NCBI GenBank assembly: GCA_903842845.1
Contig: CAIMNN010000018.1
Span: 1 to 9,165, forward strand
Length of the DNA: 9,165 nt
Origin: an uncultured Acidobacteriaceae bacterium
Lineage (GTDB): Bacteria > Acidobacteriota > Terriglobia > Terriglobales > Acidobacteriaceae
Direction: 5' to 3'
The position numbers and the translations under genes were made by a program. The notes beneath the pieces are model-generated. The model was given only the letters and a program-made list of their open reading frames with translations, made no database searches and was not told the DNA's origin. Each line of letters opens with the position of its first letter. Within the stretch, counting starts at the first letter, position 1. This document shows, piece by piece, positions 1 through 5,842 of this stretch.

Positions 1-919
1 CGGCCAACTCAATAAAGCGTGTGCGGAAGTCGAACTGCTTGGCTTTCCAACTGAGGTAAAACGGGTCAATGGGAATGCAATGGCCGCCGAGCCCCGGGCC
101 GGGGTAAAAGGCCTGGAAGCCGAAGGGCTTGGTCTTGGCCGCGTCTATGACTTCGTGGATGTCAATGCCCATGCGCATGCAGAGCTGTTTGAGCTCGTTG
201 ACCATTGCGATATTAACGCAGCGGTAAATGTTTTCAAGCAGCTTGGTCATCTCGGCTACTGAGGGGCTGCTAACCGGGACGACGCGGCGGAAGATGGAGC
301 CGTACATCTCGCCGGCGAGTTCGCTGGCCACGATGCCGCAACCGCCAACGACCTTGGGAATGTCGTGGCGTGCGACGGTCTCGTTGCCCGGGTCTTCGCG
401 CTCGGGCGAGAAGGCGACATGAATGCCGCGTACTTCTTCGCCGCGGGCAACCTTCAGGCCCAGTTTGTTCAGCTTCTCAAGCCGCGGTACAACTTCTTCC
501 TCGGTCGTGCCGGGGTAAGTTGTGCTTTCAAGAACAATCAGCTGGCCATCGTGGATATGCGGTGCAATCGACTCCACGGTCATCGTTACAAAGCTCAGGT
601 CCGGCTCGTGATATTCGTTCAGAGGTGTCGGTACGCAGATAATGACCGCATCCATCTGTTCGATCTCGGCGTAGTCACTGGTAGCGCGGAAGCCAGAAGC
701 CTGCGCTGCCTGGATCTCACTCGGCGTGATGCGCACGATGTAAGAGCCGCCTTCGTTGAGCGTCTTTACCTTTGCGGCCTCAATATCGAAGCCCGTCACC
801 TTGAAGCGTTGCTCGCTGAAAAGCAGCGCCAGCGGAAGTCCAACATAGCCCATGCCGATGATGCCGATCCTGGCATCGCGGTCTTCCATCTTCTTTTTCA
901 GTTGAATCAGTGTTTTCAT
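1..919 (-). CDS. UDP-N-acetylhexosamine 6-dehydrogenase (nucleotide-sugar dehydrogenase), 3' end cut off
   Basis: Reading down from ATG at 919-917 gives 306 codons, open to the window edge. The family oxidises C6 of a UDP-sugar to the uronic acid in two NAD+-dependent steps in the cytoplasm. Visible: N-terminal Rossmann loop G22-M-G24-Y-V-G27, segment VICVPTPLNE near 93-102, ESTTYPGTTEE at 131-141, SPERE at 171-175, active-site helix with K226 and N230, and the catalytic-cysteine motif GPGLGGHCIPIDP with Cys281. The GGHC form is typical of enzymes acting on UDP-GlcNAc/UDP-ManNAc (WbpA, WbpO, TviB, WecC type); UDP-glucose dehydrogenases usually have GGSC. Family members are about 420-440 residues, so roughly 120 residues, the C-terminal UDP-binding domain, lie outside. 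A Shine-Dalgarno AGGTGGG precedes this ATG; M11 is a less likely alternative start. It is divergent from the epimerase. The exact HexNAc substrate is inferred. Confidence 0.93.
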   Translation of the reverse strand, partial: MKTLIQLKKKMEDRDARIGIIGMGYVGLPLALLFSEQRFKVTGFDIEAAKVKTLNEGGSYIVRITPSEIQAAQASGFRATSDYAEIEQMDAVIICVPTPLNEYHEPDLSFVTMTVESIAPHIHDGQLIVLESTTYPGTTEEEVVPRLEKLNKLGLKVARGEEVRGIHVAFSPEREDPGNETVARHDIPKVVGGCGIVASELAGEMYGSIFRRVVPVSSPSVAEMTKLLENIYRCVNIAMVNELKQLCMRMGIDIHEVIDAAKTKPFGFQAFYPGPGLGGHCIPIDPFYLSWKAKQFDFRTRFIELA

Positions 920-929
920 GGCGATTTGT

Positions 930-936
930 CCCACCT
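930..936 (-). promoter_or_regulatory. Ribosome binding site of the dehydrogenase
   Basis: On the minus strand AGGTGGG lies ten bases before the ATG at 919. It is a good anti-16S match and supports that start over the internal ATG ten codons later. Confidence 0.6.
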
Positions 937-977
937 AATTGTAAGGGACGGCGCGGAGCTGTGCTGCTTGTCTGTAT

Positions 978-987
978 GACACGTGTC
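978..987. promoter_or_regulatory. Perfect 10-bp palindrome, candidate operator
   Basis: GACACGTGTC equals its own reverse complement. It sits inside the divergent intergenic region, where a dimeric regulator could act on both genes. No cognate regulator is encoded in the window, and the regulator family cannot be named from this site alone. Confidence 0.3.
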
Positions 988-1082
988 CTATTTTTAATCG
1001 ATTCCCAAAAACTGTGGTCGATAATGTTACGTGTGCATCGGCGCAGACTATCCGAGTTGCAATCAATTACATTGGAAGAGCA

Positions 1083-1089
1083 GGGAGAG
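1083..1089 (+). promoter_or_regulatory. Ribosome binding site deciding the GTG start of the epimerase
   Basis: GGGAGAG is six bases upstream of GTG 1096. The Rossmann fold begins four residues into this start. In-frame ATGs further upstream, at 910 and 1024, would add unrelated, Arg/Leu-rich sequence and have no comparable ribosome binding site. Confidence 0.65.
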
Positions 1090-1095
1090 TGCATT

Positions 1096-2040
1096 GTGGC
1101 CAAGTATCTGGTAACGGGAGCAGCGGGCTTTATCGGTCGTTCCATCACGGCGGAACTCTTGAAGCGCGGCGAGAGCGTGCGCGGAGTGGACAATTTTGTC
1201 ACCGGCAAGCGCAGCAATCTTGTTGGCCTTGAGAAGATGGAGTTCATCGAGGGCGACCTGGCCGACCAGTCCGTCTGCGAGCGCGTTTGCCAGGGTGTTG
1301 AAGTCATCTTCCACGAGGCAGCGCTGGCCTCGGTTCCGCGCTCGGTTGTAGACCCTGTGGCCACAAACACCGCCTGTGTCGATGCCTCGCTCTATCTTCT
1401 GAATGCCGCCCGGTTGGCTGGGGTTAGGCGAGTTGTTTACGCCGGGTCGTCTTCGGCCTACGGCGACACGCCAACCCTCCCCAAACACGAGGGGATGCTG
1501 CCCAACCCGATCTCTCCCTATGCAGCGGCTAAGATGGCTGCGGAGCTCTATATGGGTGCATTTGCAAGGGTTTACGGGATTGAGACGGTCACCCTGCGCT
1601 ACTTCAACGTCTTTGGCCCGTATCAGGACCCGACATCGCAATACTCCGGCGTGATGGCCGTGTTTTGCCGCAAATTGCTGGCTGGCGAGCAGCCGACGAT
1701 CTACGGTGATGGCGAGCAGAGTCGCGATTTCACCTACATCGACAACGTGGTCCACGCCAACCTGCTGGCAGCGGGCGCGCCGGCGGAAAAGGTCAGCGGC
1801 AAGGTGATGAATGCTGCCACGGGGAACCGCGTAACGCTGAATTATACATTTAAGGAGTTGGCGCAAATTATTGGATACAAAGGGGAACCAGCCTATGCTG
1901 CTCCACGGGCTGGCGATATCCGCGACTCCCTGGCCGATATTTCCCGCGCCAAGGAACTGCTCGGCTACTCGCCAATCGTCGACTTTGCCGAGGGGTTGCG
2001 GCGAACTGTTGACTGGTATCGCAACAGTTCGAACACCTAA
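1096..2040 (+). CDS. NAD-dependent UDP-sugar 4-epimerase (extended SDR, WbpP/TviC-like)
   Basis: A 314-residue extended short-chain dehydrogenase/reductase from GTG 1096. Visible: NAD-binding G8-A-A-G11-F-I-G14, the substrate loop AALASVPRSV near 75-84, the S-S-S stretch at 118-120, catalytic Y142-x3-K146, the segment RYFNVFGP at 168-175, GDGEQSRDFTYIDNVV at 204-219, and a C-terminal RAGDIRDSLADI segment at 271-282. The VPRS and SSSAYGD contexts resemble WbpP/TviC, which interconvert UDP-GlcNAc/UDP-GalNAc or their 6-uronic acids at C4. With the divergent UDP-HexNAc dehydrogenase this suggests a route to UDP-GalNAcA, as in Vi antigen and O6-type pathways. Stop TAA at 2038-2040; no clear terminator follows. 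A UDP-glucuronate or UDP-glucose 4-epimerase is the main alternative, because substrate choice cannot be settled by reading. A 267-residue frame on the opposite strand is a shadow. Confidence 0.92.
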   Translation: MAKYLVTGAAGFIGRSITAELLKRGESVRGVDNFVTGKRSNLVGLEKMEFIEGDLADQSVCERVCQGVEVIFHEAALASVPRSVVDPVATNTACVDASLYLLNAARLAGVRRVVYAGSSSAYGDTPTLPKHEGMLPNPISPYAAAKMAAELYMGAFARVYGIETVTLRYFNVFGPYQDPTSQYSGVMAVFCRKLLAGEQPTIYGDGEQSRDFTYIDNVVHANLLAAGAPAEKVSGKVMNAATGNRVTLNYTFKELAQIIGYKGEPAYAAPRAGDIRDSLADISRAKELLGYSPIVDFAEGLRRTVDWYRNSSNT

Positions 2041-2094
2041 GTCTAAGAGACCATAGTGACAAGTCCGAAGGTCATATTCACTTTGCTTCCCGGC

Positions 2095-2109
2095 TGTGAA
2101 TGACTCACA
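2095..2109. promoter_or_regulatory. Interrupted palindrome TGTGA-N5-TCACA, candidate operator
   Basis: Two perfect 5-base arms are separated by five bases. The arms match the CRP-type half-site (TGTGA ... TCACA), but the classical CRP/FNR-family spacer is six bases, so the fit is imperfect. It lies about 75 bases upstream of the fusion-gene start, a plausible place for a regulator. The regulator is unknown. Confidence 0.3.
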
Positions 2110-2168
2110 CTTGCTTCTGATTCAATTCGGGAATCGCTCGCGCGCTTCCGCAAGCTGAATTCAGAATC

Positions 2169-2173
2169 GAGGA
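2169..2173 (+). promoter_or_regulatory. Ribosome binding site for the GTG start of the fusion gene
   Basis: GAGGA lies nine bases before GTG 2183. This supports the GTG as the true start. The first transmembrane segment then begins about 23 residues in, as expected for a Wzz/GumC-like protein. Confidence 0.6.
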
Positions 2174-2182
2174 CCTCATTCC

Positions 2183-4669
2183 GTGACGGACGGTCGCCAT
2201 ACTTCAGATTCCATTCCACTACGCTCCTTTTTGCTACTCCCACGCCGCAATCCCGTTCTCTTTCTGGGCGTTGTGGTTGGCCTGCCGGTTCTTACGCTGC
2301 TTTACTGCCTTTTGGCGCCTCACCAATACGACGCCACGGCCAAAGTCGCCCTCCAGGTGCAATCGGCTACCGGGCTGAATCTTGAAGGCAATGAGACTAT
2401 TGCACAGCTCTCCGTCCTCTCAGCGCCCTTGCAGCAGGAAACGCTGGCCAACGTCTTCCGTAGCGACCAACTAGCTTGGCGGGTTATCCGCGAGATGCGG
2501 CTGGACAAGGAGGAAGCCTTTGCCACCGGCTTTGCCAGCCGTTTTCCGGATTTCAAGCCCGACGCGCCAACCCCGGCCGCTCAGCAATATCTGCTGGAGC
2601 GCTTCCAAAAGAAGCTCAAGGTTCAGGTTCTGCCGCGAACGCTCCTGCTATCTATCCGATTCCGGTCGAAAAGCCCCACGCTCTCGGCCAAGGTTGTCAG
2701 TGCGTTGGTCAACGACTCCATGGACCTTGAGATGGAGAACCGCGCCAGCGCCATGGCCCATGCATCAGACTGGCTGAAAACGCAGTTGAAGGACCTGAGA
2801 GCGCGCGTTGAGCAGGACGAGCAGAACCTGGCCGATTACCAAAACAAACATCAGCTGGTCTCAGCGCGTCAGAGCGCCACGGCCAGTGAGCCTAACACAG
2901 CCGCGGTTGATCCGGCGTTGCTCGAACTCGAAGACCTCGGTCATCAGCTGGCAATCGCGACTTCGGAGCGGGTACTGGCCGAGTCGACTTTGCGCGAGGC
3001 AGAGAAAGGCGACCCGGAGACGGTTCTGGCCGGCAACGCGCAGTTGCAGATTGCGCTTGGGCTCTCGACGTCAGCTTATTCGCAGTTGCACACCCGCAAA
3101 AGTGATCTTGAGCAGGAAAAGGCTCGGTTGAGCGCCGAGTACGGCCCAACCTATCCGCGCGTGGTCGAGATTCAGAACCAACTGACCGACCTCACCGCTC
3201 AGTTGAACGCCGAGAATGCAAAGCTGCTGGAGCGTTTCCGCCGCGCTTATGAAGCGTCGCGCTCACACGAGGATCTGCTGCGCGCCCAGTTTGACCAGCG
3301 GACAGCAACCGCTCTTGAGAAGAACAAGGCGATGATGCAATACGAGTTGCTTTCGTTGCAGGCCCGCGCGAGCAGCGAGCTATTGGCGCGTTTGACCGCC
3401 AAACTTGAGGAGAGCGGCTTGGCCGCAGGTGTTCGCTCGCCGGGTATAACGTTGGTCGACCCGCCAATCGTGCCCTTCAAACCTTCTGTGCCGGATCTGC
3501 CGCTCTATCTGGGCATAAGCATTGTCACTGCGCTCTGGTTGGCCTACGCGGCTGTGATGTTGGTGGATGTGCTCAAGAAGCCGTCTTCAGGCACGGTCAC
3601 AACAACGCTATTGCTCGCCGCGCTCTTCTTGATGCATCAACACTTATTGCGAGCACAAGCGCCGACGCCAAGCACACAGGGCATTCCCGCTGGCGTGTCA
3701 CAGCCCGTACTCACTCCGAACTCGCAGCACCCAACGCTGAATCCCAAGGAATCCCCGCAGATTTGGAACGCGCCAGCAACACCTCAAACGGCGTCAAGTG
3801 CAGAGTCCCAGCGTTCAACCGGCGCAGCGATGCCGGCGCCCATTGCAGCCGGCGACATCCTCGATGTGAGCGAGTTCCACACACCCGAGTTCCACAGCGT
3901 TGTGCGCGTGGCCGCTGATGGCTCGGTGAGTCTGCCGCTGCTCAAATCTGTGCAACTTGTCGGCCTTGACGAGAAGGCCGCGGCCGCAGCAATTGAACAA
4001 GCATTGCTCGAGCAAGGAGTTCTTCTCCATCCGCGCGTGACGGTGCTGGTCACTTTGTCGCTTGGTCAAGATGTCAGTGTGCTCGGCGAAGTTGCTCGAC
4101 CTGGTGTTTATCCCTTTACCGTGCATCACCGACTCCTAGACCTGCTCTCCGCGGCATCGGGCGTCTCGCCTTCAGCAGGCCGGTTGGTCAATGTATTTCA
4201 CCGCAGCGATCCGAAGACAGCGCATGCCGTCATTCTTGACCCCGCGGGCCTCGACCAGTCGCAGGACCACAACCCAGAACTTGAACCCGGTGACACGGTT
4301 CAGGTCAGCCGCGCGGGCCTCGTCTACGTAACCGGAGACGTCTCACGTCCCGGCGGATTCCCAGTCGACCCCGTGCAGGGACTGACCGTTATCCAAGCTA
4401 TTTCGATGGCATGGGGCACAACACCGAACGCAGCCGCCAGCAAGGCAATTCTAATTCGCGAACAAAAAGGCGGACGCACACTCACCACGCTCAATCTGAA
4501 TCGAATGATGAGAGGCAAGGACCCGGACCTGCCCATCCACGACCGCGACATTCTCTACGTGCCGGATTCGACCGCGAAGGGGATTCTGAATCACACCATC
4601 GAGGCGGCCATTCAATCCGCTATCGGCGTCAGCATTTACTCAGGGCTGGTTTACTCGCAGAGGTACTAG
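2183..4669 (+). CDS. Fused polysaccharide co-polymerase (Wzz/GumC-like) and outer-membrane export protein (Wza-like, SLBB)
   Basis: One 828-residue frame carries two proteins that are normally separate. Residues 1-465 form a chain-length/co-polymerase protein: transmembrane segment about 24-44, Wzz-type domain, long coiled-coil-prone periplasmic region about 180-415 (including YGPTYPRVVEIQNQL at 320-334), a GNVR-like segment leading into P-rich DPPIVPFKPSVPDLP at 426-440, and a second membrane segment about 440-461. Next come K465-K466, a short hydrophobic stretch (471-484) ending in A-Q-A at 491-493, and a Pro/Ser/Thr/Gln-rich linker (494-552). Residues 553-828 form the export half: a Poly_export domain starting PIAAGDILDV, SLBB-like units opening at VSVLGEVARPGVYPF (631-645) and VYVTGDVSRPGGFPV (714-728), and a C-terminal helix-prone tail about 799-824 that could be the Wza-type pore helix. 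There is no Walker A/B or tyrosine-rich tail, so no BY-kinase domain. There is no lipobox cysteine before the export half. A sequencing error joining two genes is the main alternative, but the frame is continuous and both halves are intact. Confidence 0.9.
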   Translation: MTDGRHTSDSIPLRSFLLLPRRNPVLFLGVVVGLPVLTLLYCLLAPHQYDATAKVALQVQSATGLNLEGNETIAQLSVLSAPLQQETLANVFRSDQLAWRVIREMRLDKEEAFATGFASRFPDFKPDAPTPAAQQYLLERFQKKLKVQVLPRTLLLSIRFRSKSPTLSAKVVSALVNDSMDLEMENRASAMAHASDWLKTQLKDLRARVEQDEQNLADYQNKHQLVSARQSATASEPNTAAVDPALLELEDLGHQLAIATSERVLAESTLREAEKGDPETVLAGNAQLQIALGLSTSAYSQLHTRKSDLEQEKARLSAEYGPTYPRVVEIQNQLTDLTAQLNAENAKLLERFRRAYEASRSHEDLLRAQFDQRTATALEKNKAMMQYELLSLQARASSELLARLTAKLEESGLAAGVRSPGITLVDPPIVPFKPSVPDLPLYLGISIVTALWLAYAAVMLVDVLKKPSSGTVTTTLLLAALFLMHQHLLRAQAPTPSTQGIPAGVSQPVLTPNSQHPTLNPKESPQIWNAPATPQTASSAESQRSTGAAMPAPIAAGDILDVSEFHTPEFHSVVRVAADGSVSLPLLKSVQLVGLDEKAAAAAIEQALLEQGVLLHPRVTVLVTLSLGQDVSVLGEVARPGVYPFTVHHRLLDLLSAASGVSPSAGRLVNVFHRSDPKTAHAVILDPAGLDQSQDHNPELEPGDTVQVSRAGLVYVTGDVSRPGGFPVDPVQGLTVIQAISMAWGTTPNAAASKAILIREQKGGRTLTTLNLNRMMRGKDPDLPIHDRDILYVPDSTAKGILNHTIEAAIQSAIGVSIYSGLVYSQRY
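3593..3661 (+). other. Internal signal-peptide-like segment at the fusion junction
   Basis: Residues 471-493 of the fusion protein read as a signal peptide: K465-K466 act as n-region, a 13-14 residue hydrophobic core (VTTTLLLAALFLM) follows, and a c-region ends in A-Q-A. The next residue is proline, which at +1 is known to hinder signal peptidase I. It is probably the relic of the export protein's own signal peptide. It could now serve as a third membrane crossing, which is needed to put the export half in the periplasm because the second co-polymerase helix ends in the cytoplasm. Confidence 0.6.
3662..3838 (+). other. Pro/Ser/Thr/Gln-rich linker between co-polymerase and export domains
   Basis: Residues 494-552 have many prolines spaced among Ser, Thr, Gln, Asn and Ala, with no predicted fold. 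The segment joins the signal-peptide-like stretch to the Poly_export domain and would act as a flexible periplasmic tether of about 59 residues. Confidence 0.6.
4659..4663 (+). promoter_or_regulatory. Ribosome binding site inside the 3' end of the fusion gene
   Basis: AGAGG overlaps the last codons of the fusion gene and lies nine bases before ATG 4673, which begins three bases after the TAG stop. This arrangement favours translational coupling of the fusion and the Wzy-like protein. Confidence 0.55.
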
Positions 4670-4672
4670 CCA

Positions 4673-5842
4673 ATGCTTAGAACCCTCACACGCTGGCTGC
4701 TACTCACGTATGTCTTCGCGGTGCCTTGGGAGTACTCCATCGACCTCGGTGAGCCGTGGGGCAATATTGCGCGCGTTATCGGCTTGCTGGTGCTTGCGAC
4801 GGCCTTGCTCGCAGCGCTCGAAAGCGGCAAGCTGTGCCACTGGCAGCCGCTGCAATGGATGGTCCTGCTCTTCATCTTTTACTGGGCGCTCTCCGCATTG
4901 TGGAGCCTGGACAGCACTATAACGATTGAAAAGCTCCGCGCATTTCTTCAGACTGCAATCATGGCGCTGGTCATCTGGGAGTTCGCTGGTGAGCCCGAGG
5001 ACCTGCGCAATCTTCTGCGAGTAGTAACAGCCGGGTCGCTGGTATTGGCCGCGTTGACCATCCTCAACTTCACAAGTCCTGAAGCCTATGCCATCGGTCA
5101 GCTTCGTTACGCGGCCGTTGGTCAGGACCCCAACGATGTTGCCCGTTTTCTAGCTCTCGGATTCCCGCTAGCTGCGTGCTCGCTCCGTCTGGAGAAGTCC
5201 GCTCTCTGGCGTCTGCCGGGTATCTGCTATTTGCCGATTGGCTTGCTGGCGGTTCTGTTGACCGCCTCACGCGGAGGCGCAGTGGCCGCGACGTGCGCGC
5301 TCATTGGCTCTGCGATTGTTCTTTTCTACGGCCATGCAAGGCGGGCGTTTCTCTCGGTTCCGGTAATTGCAGCCGCGGCTCTGGCCTTGCTCGCTTTTGT
5401 GCCTGAGAGTTCGCTGGCGCGCCTGGCTACTCTGCGCGAAGAACTGTTGTTCGGAACCTTGAACGGCCGAGTGGAAATCTGGTCGCGCGGCTTCGAAGCG
5501 TTCAAAAATGCGCCGTGGTTGGGCGAAGGCGCAGGTACCTTTGTACTCGCCGCTCACACCGCAAATGAAGACACCGCGCACAACACACCGCTCACCATGC
5601 TGGTTACCGGCGGATTGATTGGCTTCAGCATTTCCTTGGCCCTCGGTTGGTTTGCACTGCGCAAAGCGCTGGAAAACCGCGGCTTCATCCGCATCGCCAT
5701 GATCGCGACGCTTTTCACGCTGGTGCTCGCCTCACTGGTGGGAACCATTGAAGAGAATCGCATGACATGGATTGTGATCGCAATTATCTCCATCGCATCA
5801 CGGCAGAGCGCTCAGCCGGAGCAGAGCTTGTGCGATGGATGA
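4673..5842 (+). CDS. Wzy-like polysaccharide polymerase / O-antigen ligase family membrane protein
   Basis: A 389-residue, very hydrophobic protein with about ten or eleven membrane segments. Family marks of the O-antigen ligase/polymerase superfamily (Wzy_C type) are GQDPNDVARFLALGFPLA at 150-167, the LLTASRGG motif at 195-202, then the large periplasmic loop with NGRVEIWSRGFEAFKNAPWLG at 264-284 and GEGAGTF at 284-290, and AHNTPLTMLVTGGLIG at 302-317. The Arg of the SRGG motif and the His/Asn of the AHN motif are the conserved positions expected in this family. Family members join undecaprenyl-linked units at the periplasmic face of the inner membrane. Next to a co-polymerase and a flippase, a Wzy polymerase is more likely than a WaaL ligase, but reading alone cannot separate them. 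The gene starts 3 bp after the fusion gene and overlaps the flippase gene by 8 bp. Confidence 0.88.
   Translation: MLRTLTRWLLLTYVFAVPWEYSIDLGEPWGNIARVIGLLVLATALLAALESGKLCHWQPLQWMVLLFIFYWALSALWSLDSTITIEKLRAFLQTAIMALVIWEFAGEPEDLRNLLRVVTAGSLVLAALTILNFTSPEAYAIGQLRYAAVGQDPNDVARFLALGFPLAACSLRLEKSALWRLPGICYLPIGLLAVLLTASRGGAVAATCALIGSAIVLFYGHARRAFLSVPVIAAAALALLAFVPESSLARLATLREELLFGTLNGRVEIWSRGFEAFKNAPWLGEGAGTFVLAAHTANEDTAHNTPLTMLVTGGLIGFSISLALGWFALRKALENRGFIRIAMIATLFTLVLASLVGTIEENRMTWIVIAIISIASRQSAQPEQSLCDG

Larger units (their letters stand above)
920..1095. promoter_or_regulatory. Divergent intergenic control region
   Basis: These 176 bases separate the start codons of the divergent dehydrogenase and epimerase, so promoters for both should lie here. 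Visible elements are a perfect palindrome at 978-987, an AT-rich tract around 988-998, and GATAAT at 1020-1025, a five-of-six match to a sigma-70 -10 box for the plus strand. I found no convincing -35 box at 16-18 bp from it. On the minus strand TACAAT (complement of 938-943) resembles a -10 box but lies very close to the start codon. The frame upstream of the epimerase is open, but I read it as untranslated. Confidence 0.5.
2041..2182. promoter_or_regulatory. Intergenic leader before the PCP-OPX fusion gene
   Basis: This is the only sizeable gap inside the plus-strand gene series (142 bp), so a promoter for the export operon may lie here. It contains several GTGA/TCAC half-sites: TGAC at 2057-2060 with GTCA at 2071-2074, and TGTGA-N5-TCACA at 2095-2109. 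It also holds a perfect palindrome CTGAATTCAG at 2155-2164 just before the ribosome binding site. I found no convincing -35/-10 pair and no hairpin followed by a U-run, so neither a promoter nor a terminator can be fixed. Confidence 0.4.

Noticed and set aside
365..979. 204-codon open frame on the plus strand
   Set aside because: It lies opposite the dehydrogenase, whose catalytic motifs are intact; no motif is visible in the antisense product.
910..1095. N-terminal extension of the epimerase from ATG 910 or ATG 1024
   Set aside because: The added residues are unlike the family, cover the divergent promoter region and overlap the dehydrogenase start. GTG 1096 has a good ribosome binding site and starts right at the Rossmann fold.
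1063..1866. 267-codon open frame on the minus strand
   Set aside because: It is antisense to the well-supported epimerase, has no recognisable motif, and looks like a mirror frame caused by GC-rich codon use.
2041..2052. GTCTAAGAGACC and a near-inverted copy at 9067-9078 (one mismatch)
   Set aside because: They bracket most of the cluster, but a 12-mer with one mismatch and no target duplication, transposase or further similarity is most simply chance.
2134..2154. Short hairpin potential around GCTTCCGCAAGC as a terminator for the epimerase gene
   Set aside because: The stem is only about four base pairs and no T-run follows.
3560..3670. Independent OPX gene starting inside the fusion frame
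   Set aside because: In-frame GTG/ATG codons exist near 3556-3571, but none has a ribosome binding site at proper spacing. Internal initiation cannot be fully excluded.
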